Below, one piece after another: positions 1-5,307 of a DNA stretch of 5,387 nucleotides. Below the pieces are notes generated by a model. That model searched no databases, was not told the origin of the DNA, and worked only from the letters and a program-made list of their open reading frames with translations. This DNA comes from Candidatus Pacearchaeota archaeon (GTDB lineage: Archaea > Nanoarchaeota > Nanoarchaeia > Pacearchaeales > GW2011-AR1), in NCBI GenBank assembly GCA_002690445.1, contig NZER01000054.1, positions 5,224 through 10,610 on the forward strand, read 5' to 3'. The position numbers and the translations under genes were made by a program. Each line of letters starts with the position of its first letter. Positions within the stretch are counted from its first letter, which is position 1.

Positions 1-300
1 GAATGCGCGGGGCAAGAAGAAGAAATAGATGGAGTTAAATATAAGACTTTTTATGGAATGAGCTCTGCTGACGCCATGAAAAAGCATAGTGGTGGTGTAG
101 CAAGCTACAGGAGCGCCGAAGGAAAAACGGTGAGGGTGAAGCATAGAGGATTGGTTAAACACACGTTAGGGAGCATCCTCGGCGGTTTACGGTCAGCCTG
201 CACGTACATTGGAGCAAGAAGGTTGAAAGATATGCCAAAATGTGCCACCTTTATAAGAGTGACACAACAATCAAATGAAGTTTTTGGGAGAAATACATGA
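1..300 (+). CDS. guaC: GMP reductase, C-terminal part (5' end outside window)
   Basis: GMP reductase catalyses NADPH-dependent conversion of GMP to IMP and ammonia in the cytoplasm, a purine salvage step. The frame is open from base 1, so the start lies upstream; the ATG at 58 is an internal Met, not a start. The 99 visible residues match the family's C-terminus. They show an E-C-A-G stretch, FYGMSSADAMKKHSGGV, a YRSAEGKTV segment, the LGGLRSACTYIGA nucleotide/phosphate-binding loop, and a TFIRVTQQ tail. IMP dehydrogenase is the sister family, but its equivalent segments differ (GMGS rather than GMSS near the flap, and no CTYIGA). The match is closest to the GuaC/animal GMPR type. The catalytic Cys loop is upstream of the window and cannot be checked. 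The stop overlaps the next start by ATGA (297-300), suggesting translational coupling. I am very confident of the family. The phage setting is inferred from the neighbours. Confidence 0.93.
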   Translation, partial: ECAGQEEEIDGVKYKTFYGMSSADAMKKHSGGVASYRSAEGKTVRVKHRGLVKHTLGSILGGLRSACTYIGARRLKDMPKCATFIRVTQQSNEVFGRNT

Positions 301-494
301 GAATAAAAATAATTAGAGAGCTAAAAGCCGAAAACGACAAGCGAGAACTCCTCCTTGAAGTAGACGAAGAACTATTAAACATCTATAGGGCAGAAATGAG
401 AGAAGATGATTTTAATCAAGATTCCTTTAACGAATGGCTAGAATACTTGGTTAAATGTTCCTCAGACGGAGAGGATTGGAAACATGAAGAATGA
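297..494 (+). CDS. small acidic protein of unknown function (65 aa)
   Basis: I do not recognise this protein. It is strongly acidic (20 Asp/Glu against 10 Lys/Arg), looks mainly helical, and has no membrane segment or signal peptide. Its N-terminal third is basic-acidic mixed (RIKIIRELKAEN); the middle is a DEELLNIYRAEMRE helix, followed by a FNEWLEYLV hydrophobic segment that could be a dimer or partner surface. It starts on the ATGA that ends guaC, with a good Shine-Dalgarno GGGAG at 286-290 and a 6-base spacer. Its end overlaps the next gene by 11 bases. The overlaps on both sides and the clean ribosome site support it as a real gene. Its size and acidity would suit a small phage regulator or host-protein inhibitor, but that is only a general impression. 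Confidence 0.72.
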   Translation: MRIKIIRELKAENDKRELLLEVDEELLNIYRAEMREDDFNQDSFNEWLEYLVKCSSDGEDWKHEE

Positions 495-666
495 ACTTAA
501 AAATATAATAAAAGATACCCTCTCTGAGTATTCAGATGATGGTGAAGGAAATCAAGCAAATCTATCCTCGTTTATGCTTCAAGACATCCTATCAGAGGAA
601 ATAGAGAAAAGAATAAAAAGAAAATTTCATATTTTTAGGATTAATAGGCTACTCACAGATGATTGA
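484..666 (+). CDS. small protein of unknown function (60 aa)
   Basis: No family is recognisable. The N-terminal half is acidic and probably helical (NELKNIIKDTLSEYSDDGEG), followed by a probable helix (SSFMLQDILSEEIEKRIKRKF) that turns basic towards its end, giving an acidic-to-basic polarity along the chain. No transmembrane segment or metal-binding cysteines are visible. The ribosome site is good: GGAGAGGA at 468-475, eight bases before the ATG, inside the end of the upstream gene. The start overlaps that gene by 11 bases, and the stop overlaps the next small gene by 8 bases. Coupled overlaps on both sides are the main evidence that it is translated. Confidence 0.68.
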   Translation: MKNELKNIIKDTLSEYSDDGEGNQANLSSFMLQDILSEEIEKRIKRKFHIFRINRLLTDD

Positions 667-835
667 ACCCGTATATAAAGTAGAAAAAGTTATTCTCAAC
701 GCTATCTGGAAACATCCGGAATGGAGAGATGTAATGCAGTGGGAAGGGCGAGCGGCAGCTTTGGCGGATCATATTTTTAAAGAGTTAAAAAAAGAGGCGA
801 AGAAAGATGACTCTATGTATTTAGATATATATTAA
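659..835 (+). CDS. small protein of unknown function (58 aa)
   Basis: This short frame fills the gap between the 484-666 gene and glmS exactly. Its ATG lies in an ATGATTGA overlap with the preceding stop, and its TAA ends three bases before the glmS ATG. The predicted protein begins MIEPVYKVEKVILNAIWKH and has a WRDVMQWEGRAAALADHIF segment, then a Lys/Glu-rich helix (KELKKEAKKDD) and a SMYLDIY end. It looks helical and soluble. I recognise no family. The ribosome site is weak (TAGG at 645-648), so translation probably depends on re-initiation after the upstream gene. Tiling without gaps is the main support, and the three aromatic Trp residues argue against a random frame only weakly. Confidence 0.66.
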   Translation: MIEPVYKVEKVILNAIWKHPEWRDVMQWEGRAAALADHIFKELKKEAKKDDSMYLDIY

Positions 836-838
836 AGT

Positions 839-2686
839 ATGTGTGGAATAATAGGATATATTGGAAATGAAGACAACGCGCTGGAAGCCCTTCGCTTCGG
901 ACTGGAGAAGTTAGAGTACAGAGGGTACGATTCCTGTGGCATAGCGCTAGCTTCAGAGGAAAATATAGAGGTTTTTCGTACGCTCGGTTCTCCCCAAAAT
1001 CTACCGAGTAGCTTCTCTAGATTATTTCGTTGTGGAATTGGCCATAATCGTTGGGCAACTCACGGTAAGGTAACAGTAGAAAACGCGCATCCTCACAAGT
1101 CGGAGGATGAAGAAGTATATTTGGTGCATAACGGAGTGGTAGAGAATTCAGACGAAATAAAAAAATCTCTAGCAGCGGGAGGAATAAAGTTTACTAGCGA
1201 TACAGACTCTGAAGTTTTGGTTAATTTAATTTCTCATTATTATAAAAAAAGAAATACTCACTCCTCCTCTTTGGAGAACAACCATCTCAAAGCGATAAAG
1301 TCCGCGCTTAATTCTGTAGAAGGAACGTATGGGCTAGCGATTTTATTTAAAGATTCTCCCGACATAATGTATGGAGCGAGAAGGAGCTCGCCATTAATTA
1401 TTGGAGTAGGCAAGGATGAACACTTTATTGCTAGTGATACGAATGCGCTCCCCGCTCACGTTGACAAGGTTGTATATTTAGATGACGACCAGATAGTTTC
1501 TTTGTCTTCTGATAGCTTTATTATTCACTCGCTAAAAAATAACAAAATAGTTAAAGGATTCGAGAAGACAAAAAAAATAAAAATAAGAAATGAATCAACC
1601 AGTAAGGGAAACTTTTCGACCTACATGGAAAAGGAGATTTTTGAGCAAAGCAAAACAATAAAAGATACCTTAAGGGGCAGATTTACTGATGATTTTTCTT
1701 CTGTAAAGCTTGGTGGGCTAAATTTAAATAAACAAATAAATAGAGTTTTATTTTTGGGGTGTGGTACAGCCTATCACGCTGGCCTACTAGGTAAATACTA
1801 CATGGAAAATATAGCCAAAGTACCAGCTTCTGTTGAGTTTTCCTCAGAGTACAAGTATAAAAATAATCCAACAGAGGATGGAACGCTTGTTGTAGGAATA
1901 AGCCAATCGGGAGAAACTATTGACACGTTGTCCGCTTTACAAGAAGCGCAATCTAAAGATTTGGATACCATAGCAATAACAAATGTTGTTTCTAGCTCAA
2001 TAGCCAGAGAGGTTCCCCAAGGAGTTTATCAAAGAGTGGGGCCAGAAATTTCAGTAGCATCAACCAAGGCGTTTACCTCCCAAGTAACACTACTTTTAAT
2101 GCTGTCGATTTTAGTAGGAAGAAAAAATAATTTAAGTTTAATAGATTCAAAAAAATATATAAACCAAATAAGGCTTCTTCCAGAATTAATAGATCAAACC
2201 CTTGAATTGCAAGATTCTATTTCTCACATTTCTGGACTCTACCAACTAATGCATAGCATAGATTTTTTAGGCAGACAATATATGTATCCCATAGCTCTTG
2301 AAGGAGCCCTAAAACTAAAAGAGTTAAGTTACATTGACTCGCACGGTTACCCTAGTGGAGAAATAAAACACGGGCCCTTGGCGACAGTCTGCAGGGGAAG
2401 GAGATGTATTTTCCTAGCTCCCCAAGAATCCATAAAGGATAAAAATATTTCAAGCATGAAAGAAATAAAAGCTAGGGGAGGGGACATTATTCTCTTAAAG
2501 CAAAAGGGACAAGAATTTCCCAAGGATTGTTACGATCAATTTTTGGAAGTACCTAAATGTCAAGATATTTTACTACCTATCGTTTCGGTAGTTCCTTTGC
2601 AAATTTTTGCCATGCAGATGGCTAGAAGAAAGGGGCTTAATATAGATAAACCAAGAAATTTGGCTAAATCAGTAACAGTAGAATGA
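839..2686 (+). CDS. glmS: glutamine--fructose-6-phosphate aminotransferase (isomerizing)
   Basis: GlmS makes glucosamine-6-phosphate and glutamate from fructose-6-phosphate and glutamine, the first committed step towards UDP-GlcNAc, in the cytoplasm. The gene is complete at 615 aa (E. coli 609). The N-terminal Ntn glutaminase domain (about 2-225) has the nucleophile Cys2 in MCGIIGYIG, GHNRWATHG (68-76), the oxyanion motif HNGVVEN (97-103) and SDTDSE (120-125). Two SIS isomerase domains follow. The first has CGTAYHAG (308-315) and the sugar-phosphate loop SQSGET (355-360); the VASTKAFT motif follows at 406-413. The second has ALEGALKLKE (486-495). Residues matching E. coli Glu481, Lys485, Glu488, His504 and Lys603 are Glu488, Lys492, Glu495, His511 and Lys610, the last in the PRNLAKSVTVE terminus. 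All catalytic residues are therefore present. CGT-A replaces E. coli CGT-S, a variant I recall from other bacteria. No Shine-Dalgarno precedes the ATG, which lies three bases after the previous stop, so translation is probably coupled. The stop overlaps the next start by ATGA. Confidence 0.97.
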   Translation: MCGIIGYIGNEDNALEALRFGLEKLEYRGYDSCGIALASEENIEVFRTLGSPQNLPSSFSRLFRCGIGHNRWATHGKVTVENAHPHKSEDEEVYLVHNGVVENSDEIKKSLAAGGIKFTSDTDSEVLVNLISHYYKKRNTHSSSLENNHLKAIKSALNSVEGTYGLAILFKDSPDIMYGARRSSPLIIGVGKDEHFIASDTNALPAHVDKVVYLDDDQIVSLSSDSFIIHSLKNNKIVKGFEKTKKIKIRNESTSKGNFSTYMEKEIFEQSKTIKDTLRGRFTDDFSSVKLGGLNLNKQINRVLFLGCGTAYHAGLLGKYYMENIAKVPASVEFSSEYKYKNNPTEDGTLVVGISQSGETIDTLSALQEAQSKDLDTIAITNVVSSSIAREVPQGVYQRVGPEISVASTKAFTSQVTLLLMLSILVGRKNNLSLIDSKKYINQIRLLPELIDQTLELQDSISHISGLYQLMHSIDFLGRQYMYPIALEGALKLKELSYIDSHGYPSGEIKHGPLATVCRGRRCIFLAPQESIKDKNISSMKEIKARGGDIILLKQKGQEFPKDCYDQFLEVPKCQDILLPIVSVVPLQIFAMQMARRKGLNIDKPRNLAKSVTVE

Positions 2687-2877
2687 AAACAAAAAGAAAA
2701 ATAACAAAAAAGAAAGATGGGAGCTGGGACACCGCAGACCTTTACAGGGGCGGGAGAAACCCCTTTAACATAGAGTGGGTAAAATACTACAATTCAGTTG
2801 AGGGTAGAGATCAAATAATATTCCTTTATTCAGACAAGCAAACAAAAAAAATTATAAAACATAGAATATTAAGATGA
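2683..2877 (+). CDS. small basic protein of unknown function (64 aa)
   Basis: This gene is locked between glmS and thyX by ATGA overlaps at both ends (2683-2686 and 2874-2877), which is the chief evidence that it is real. The product is strongly basic (17 Lys/Arg against 7 Asp/Glu). A lysine-rich start (KTKRKITKKK) is followed by an aromatic/Gly segment (DGSWDTADLYRGGRNPF), an EWVKYY segment, a short hydrophobic strand (QIIFLYS) and another basic tail (KKIIKHRILR). The charge suggests contact with nucleic acid, but no known fold is visible. No strong ribosome site is present, so expression probably relies on coupling to glmS. Function unknown. Confidence 0.68.
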   Translation: MKTKRKITKKKDGSWDTADLYRGGRNPFNIEWVKYYNSVEGRDQIIFLYSDKQTKKIIKHRILR

Positions 2878-3614
2878 ATGTTCAACTAATATCAATTACG
2901 CAACCAATAACAAGCACGTCGACGGGCCTCGGCATTAATTCAGCGGAGGATTTAATATCTTTCTGCGCCAGAGTGTCTAACCCTAAAAATCAAGCAAATA
3001 CAAAGACTGCCCCCAAACTTATTAAATTTTTAATCAAACACAAGCACTGGTCACCCTTTGAGCTTGCGAATATGTGTGTCGAAATAAAAACAAGTAGAGC
3101 AATCGCAGCACAAATATTAAGGCACAGAAGTTTTTCTTTTCAAGAATTCAGTCAGAGATACAGTGAGGCGACAGACATGGAGGCCTTAGAATTACGTTCT
3201 CCAGCAGAAAAAAATAGACAGAGTAGCGCAGACGTAATTGATGATCCAAACTTAAGAATAAAAGCAAATAAAGCTATGACTGAAGCGAAGAAGACGTATG
3301 ATGAATTAATTGAAGCTGGAGTAGCAAAAGAGTGTGCTAGAGCAGTCCTCCCACTAGGTACACAGACCACAATGTATATGAATGGTACAGTTCGTAGTTG
3401 GATTCATTATATTAATTTAAGAACAGAAGAAAACACACAAAAAGAACACAGAGACATAGCAAATGCAATTAAAAATATATTTATTAATCAATTTCCAAAT
3501 ACAAGCGAGGCTTTGGATTGGATAAGGGTTGTAGACGATGCTGGCGTAGACCTAAAGACCGGAAAATTTGTTATGCCAGAGGGGTATAGTGTAGACCAAG
3601 GAGGAGTAGTGTAA
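2874..3614 (+). CDS. thyX: flavin-dependent thymidylate synthase (ThyX)
   Basis: ThyX methylates dUMP to dTMP using methylenetetrahydrofolate, with FAD and NADPH. It replaces classical ThyA in many bacteria and phages. At 246 aa the length is normal for the family. The signature RHRX7S is intact as RHRSFSFQEFS (83-93), followed by QRY (94-96). Other family segments are CARVSNP (31-37), HWSPFELANMCVEI (58-71), ARAVLP (155-160) and VRSWIHYINLR (173-183), with TQKEHRDIA (188-196) at the place of the usual AQxEIR helix. The region before Arg174 reads NGTVR, a variant of the more familiar VNAR. The last 35 or so residues form a less conserved tail. The ATG overlaps the preceding stop by ATGA and has only a weak ribosome site. 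Within a phage-like run the enzyme would supply dTTP for genome replication; the partner gene guaC lies upstream. Confidence 0.96.
   Translation: MNVQLISITQPITSTSTGLGINSAEDLISFCARVSNPKNQANTKTAPKLIKFLIKHKHWSPFELANMCVEIKTSRAIAAQILRHRSFSFQEFSQRYSEATDMEALELRSPAEKNRQSSADVIDDPNLRIKANKAMTEAKKTYDELIEAGVAKECARAVLPLGTQTTMYMNGTVRSWIHYINLRTEENTQKEHRDIANAIKNIFINQFPNTSEALDWIRVVDDAGVDLKTGKFVMPEGYSVDQGGVV
3599..3604 (+). promoter_or_regulatory. strong but distant Shine-Dalgarno before the glycosyltransferase-like gene
   Basis: AGGAGG, within the longer AAGGAGGAG, is the best ribosome site in the window and lies inside the last codons of thyX. It is 18 bases from the ATG at 3623, longer than the usual 5-10. 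An out-of-frame ATG at 3616 is only 11 bases away and opens a 19-codon frame ending at TGA 3673-3675. The 3623 start is still preferred, because its frame gives the long protein and its N-terminus (KVCLVVAFYE) fits a first beta strand. Confidence 0.5.
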
Positions 3615-3622
3615 TATGCAAC

Positions 3623-4411
3623 ATGAAAGACACAAAAGTATGCTTAGTAGTAGCCTTCTACGAAGGACTTCGTGACCGAAGCCAGCACTCTTTCGGCAAA
3701 GAATGTGCAGATTTGCATAAAAAATTTCTTAAAAAGTATAAGCACAATTTAGATACAGTTTTTTTTGTTTTCGCTGAGGACGGAAGAACAGAGGTGAGCG
3801 TTGTCGAAAATAAAGAAGAAAATATAACATATATATATCGTCCGAACGAAAAACTCTCATTTGGTAGCTGGGTGGATGTATGCAGAATGTACAGGGATAA
3901 ATTTGATTATTATATACTTACTGAAGATGACTACCTATTCGTAAAGGATGACTTCGATAAAATTATGGTAGATCAATATGAAAAACATGAAGAACAATAC
4001 ATGGTAACATGGAGGCGGAGTCCGTATTCTGGAGGCTTTCAAAGAGAAGAGATTTCAACGACTGGAATAATATCAAAATGCGCCTTATCCCAAATAGGAT
4101 ATTTTGAAAGCTTTTTTTTATCAGGTTTGACATCCAAAGGAGCGTGCATGATTGGGTTCCTCGATTCTTTTTCTGGCATTTCGTCTTTAGATTACGAATA
4201 TGACTGTTGGCCTTATTACCATAGCCAAAATTTCGTAAATATTTGGGGATACGATAAAAACTTGAGTCTTGAAGCTAATATGGATAGGGTAATATATACT
4301 TCTTTTCAGTTTTCTCAGGCTTTTGATGGAGATGACATATCTCCAGAGAGAGCGACTCGGTGGAGTTGGGCTGTTGGCCCAGAGTGGAGCAATGAGACAC
4401 AAAGTTGTTGA
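3623..4411 (+). CDS. putative GT-A-type glycosyltransferase-like protein (262 aa)
   Basis: The protein probably transfers a sugar from a nucleotide donor, but neither donor nor acceptor can be read from sequence. Several features suggest a GT-A (family 2-like) fold. It opens with a hydrophobic strand (VCLVVAFYEG, 6-15), and a second strand (LDTVFFVFAEDG) lies at 43-54. A third strand, DYYILTEDDYLFV (95-107), carries EDD at 101-103, in the position of the metal/nucleotide-binding DxD motif. Later come STTGIISKCAL (145-155) and an acidic-aromatic segment LDYEYDCWPYYH (189-200). There is no transmembrane segment or signal peptide, so a cytosolic enzyme is likely. It follows thyX by eight bases and is the last gene before the promoter at 4408-4436. 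glmS in the same run could supply amino-sugar precursor. The match is by motif layout only; an alternative is a phage protein of unknown function with a Rossmann-like fold. Confidence 0.55.
   Translation: MKDTKVCLVVAFYEGLRDRSQHSFGKECADLHKKFLKKYKHNLDTVFFVFAEDGRTEVSVVENKEENITYIYRPNEKLSFGSWVDVCRMYRDKFDYYILTEDDYLFVKDDFDKIMVDQYEKHEEQYMVTWRRSPYSGGFQREEISTTGIISKCALSQIGYFESFFLSGLTSKGACMIGFLDSFSGISSLDYEYDCWPYYHSQNFVNIWGYDKNLSLEANMDRVIYTSFQFSQAFDGDDISPERATRWSWAVGPEWSNETQSC
3654..3681 (+). other. overlapping alternative hairpins near the start of the glycosyltransferase-like gene
   Basis: Three mutually exclusive stems share bases in this stretch. CCTTC-TAC-GAAGG spans 3654-3666, CGAAG-GA-CTTCG spans 3661-3672 (a loop of two, so unlikely to fold alone), and CTTCG-TGAC-CGAAG spans 3668-3681. 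A short CTTT-CGGC-AAAG stem follows at 3690-3701. The stop of the 19-codon frame that begins at 3616 (TGA 3673-3675) lies in the loop of the third hairpin. This could be an RNA structure affecting early translation, or a chance result of repeated CTTC/GAAG codons. No poly-T follows, so it is not a terminator. Confidence 0.3.
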
Positions 4412-4436
4412 CTAAAAGCCAAATAAAGTATATAAT
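4408..4436 (+). promoter_or_regulatory. near-consensus sigma-70 promoter
   Basis: The -35 box TTGACT (4408-4413, five of six consensus bases) and the -10 box TATAAT (4431-4436, perfect) are separated by exactly 17 bases. They occupy the only gap of note between genes, with the -35 overlapping the stop codon of the upstream gene. Transcription would begin around 4442-4444, on or beside the ATG of the next gene. This is host-type recognition and would express the 4442 gene, the dioxygenase and the Tat-signal protein separately from the upstream run. Other TTGACA matches in the window (1461, 1920, 4127) lack a -10 at the right spacing. Confidence 0.68.
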
Positions 4437-4441
4437 TAGTT

Positions 4442-4639
4442 ATGAAGCCAATGATTAAGCCAGAAGTGACGCCGAAACAAAGGGCAATGGTTCAAGATAT
4501 AATTGATAGCCTCTACGAACCCTATGAATATGATGAAGAAGGAAATATTGGCATAAACATTCCCTTACCCAGAAAAATAAGAAAACAAATAGAAAGAGCA
4601 AATAAAAAAGCTCGCAAAAAGAGGAATAATTCAAAATGA
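4442..4639 (+). CDS. small protein of unknown function with basic tail (65 aa)
   Basis: No family is recognisable. The chain has three zones: an N-terminal part with a probable helix (TPKQRAMVQDIIDSLYEPYEY, from residue 10), an acidic turn (DEEGN) leading to a Pro-containing stretch (GINIPLPRK), and a very basic C-terminal helix from about residue 44 with 12 Lys/Arg. The tail could bind nucleic acid or an acidic partner. The gene starts on, or within a base or two of, the predicted transcription start of the 4408-4436 promoter. Translation would then be leaderless, or would use the second in-frame ATG at 4451, which would shorten the protein by three residues; neither ATG has a clear Shine-Dalgarno. 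The stop overlaps the next gene by ATGA, supporting a real gene coupled to the dioxygenase. Confidence 0.68.
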   Translation: MKPMIKPEVTPKQRAMVQDIIDSLYEPYEYDEEGNIGINIPLPRKIRKQIERANKKARKKRNNSK

Positions 4640-5307
4640 AGTTGATGCAATTAAATCAAATAAGCGATGAAGGATTAGAGAGCTTACGGTATTCTTTCAA
4701 CTACCTACCAGAAACCACTCACCTAGACGGCAAGTGGAGATTAAGGCGCTATTCCGCAATCGAGCTACGTACTAGTTTTTGGGATGCGAAACTTGAGGCA
4801 GAAATAAGTCGTTTGCCTCGACAGGATTTTGTACAGAGCAAAGACCTGAACAGGCACCAAGGAGGAATGGTTCGCAGCTTTGAAGAAATGGAAGAGGAAG
4901 TCCTTCAAAGCGATGGCATGAAAGAAGCCCTCCTCCTCCTTAAAGAGGCAAATGATTTTTATGATGGTCAAGAAGTGGAGATTCATCAGATGAGAATCAT
5001 TACAGGTACAGAAGCAGAAAACGATGACGAAGAAAGTGCCGTTGCTCCCGAAGGTATTCACCAAGACGGCTACAAAAACATAGCTATGCTTGGAGTAGAC
5101 AGGTTTAATATAACTGGAGGAGATTTACTCGTTAGCGAGTCTGGAGATGAGGATGCAGAGGTGATGATAAAGAAGGTTCTTGAAAATGGAAACATGGTGA
5201 TGTTGAGAGATGATATTTTTTGGCATAATGCTATGCCGATTGTACCAGTAAACCCAAATAAACAAGGACACATGGACATTATTGTTTTTTGTGCAAATAA
5301 AGTATGA
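4636..5307 (+). CDS. 2-oxoglutarate/Fe(II)-dependent dioxygenase family protein (PF10014-like)
   Basis: Enzymes of this group couple oxidative decarboxylation of 2-oxoglutarate to hydroxylation of a substrate; bacterial members of the 2OG-Fe dioxygenase (isoleucine 4-hydroxylase-like) family act on free amino acids. The 223-aa protein has the family's LRRYSAI-type entry (36-42), then EVEIHQMRI (113-121). It continues with PEGIHQDG (138-145), where His142 and Asp144 form the HxD iron site, and the double-stranded beta-helix strand FNITGGDLLV (157-166). RDDIFWHNAMPI (191-202) carries the third ligand, His197. The arginine that usually follows the distal His and binds 2-oxoglutarate (family pattern about G-x-R-D) reads GHMD at 211-214 (Gly211), so it appears replaced; nearby Lys209 or Lys222 might substitute. 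The ribosome site is moderate: GAGG at 4621-4624, 11 bases from the ATG. It overlaps both neighbours by ATGA. The fold is fairly sure; the substrate is unknown. Confidence 0.8.
   Translation: MKLMQLNQISDEGLESLRYSFNYLPETTHLDGKWRLRRYSAIELRTSFWDAKLEAEISRLPRQDFVQSKDLNRHQGGMVRSFEEMEEEVLQSDGMKEALLLLKEANDFYDGQEVEIHQMRIITGTEAENDDEESAVAPEGIHQDGYKNIAMLGVDRFNITGGDLLVSESGDEDAEVMIKKVLENGNMVMLRDDIFWHNAMPIVPVNPNKQGHMDIIVFCANKV

Noticed and set aside
58..300. Separate 80-aa gene starting at ATG 58
   Set aside because: The frame is open from base 1 and bases 1-57 continue the GMP reductase match, so the ATG is an internal methionine.
780..838. glmS ribozyme or glmS promoter upstream of glmS
   Set aside because: This stretch is coding for the 659-835 protein and shows no ribozyme core. 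A TATATT at 828-833 has no acceptable -35 at proper spacing (ATGACT only 15 bases away).
1461..1489. Internal promoter from TTGACA at 1461 (also at 1920 and 4127)
   Set aside because: None has a recognisable -10 box 16-18 bases downstream, and all lie within long genes.
2746..2764. Terminator-like AGGGG/CCCCT stem
   Set aside because: It lies inside the small basic protein gene, with a 9-base loop and only a few T residues following.
4367..4381. Terminator hairpin TGGGC-TGTTG-GCCCA
   Set aside because: It lies inside a coding region and has only a 5-bp stem (6 with a wobble pair) and no T-run after it.
1683..5279. Minus-strand open frames at 1683-1871, 3152-3370, 4187-4402, 4765-5064 and 5070-5279
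   Set aside because: All are antisense to well-supported proteins, with no recognisable domains; they are shadows of the + strand genes.
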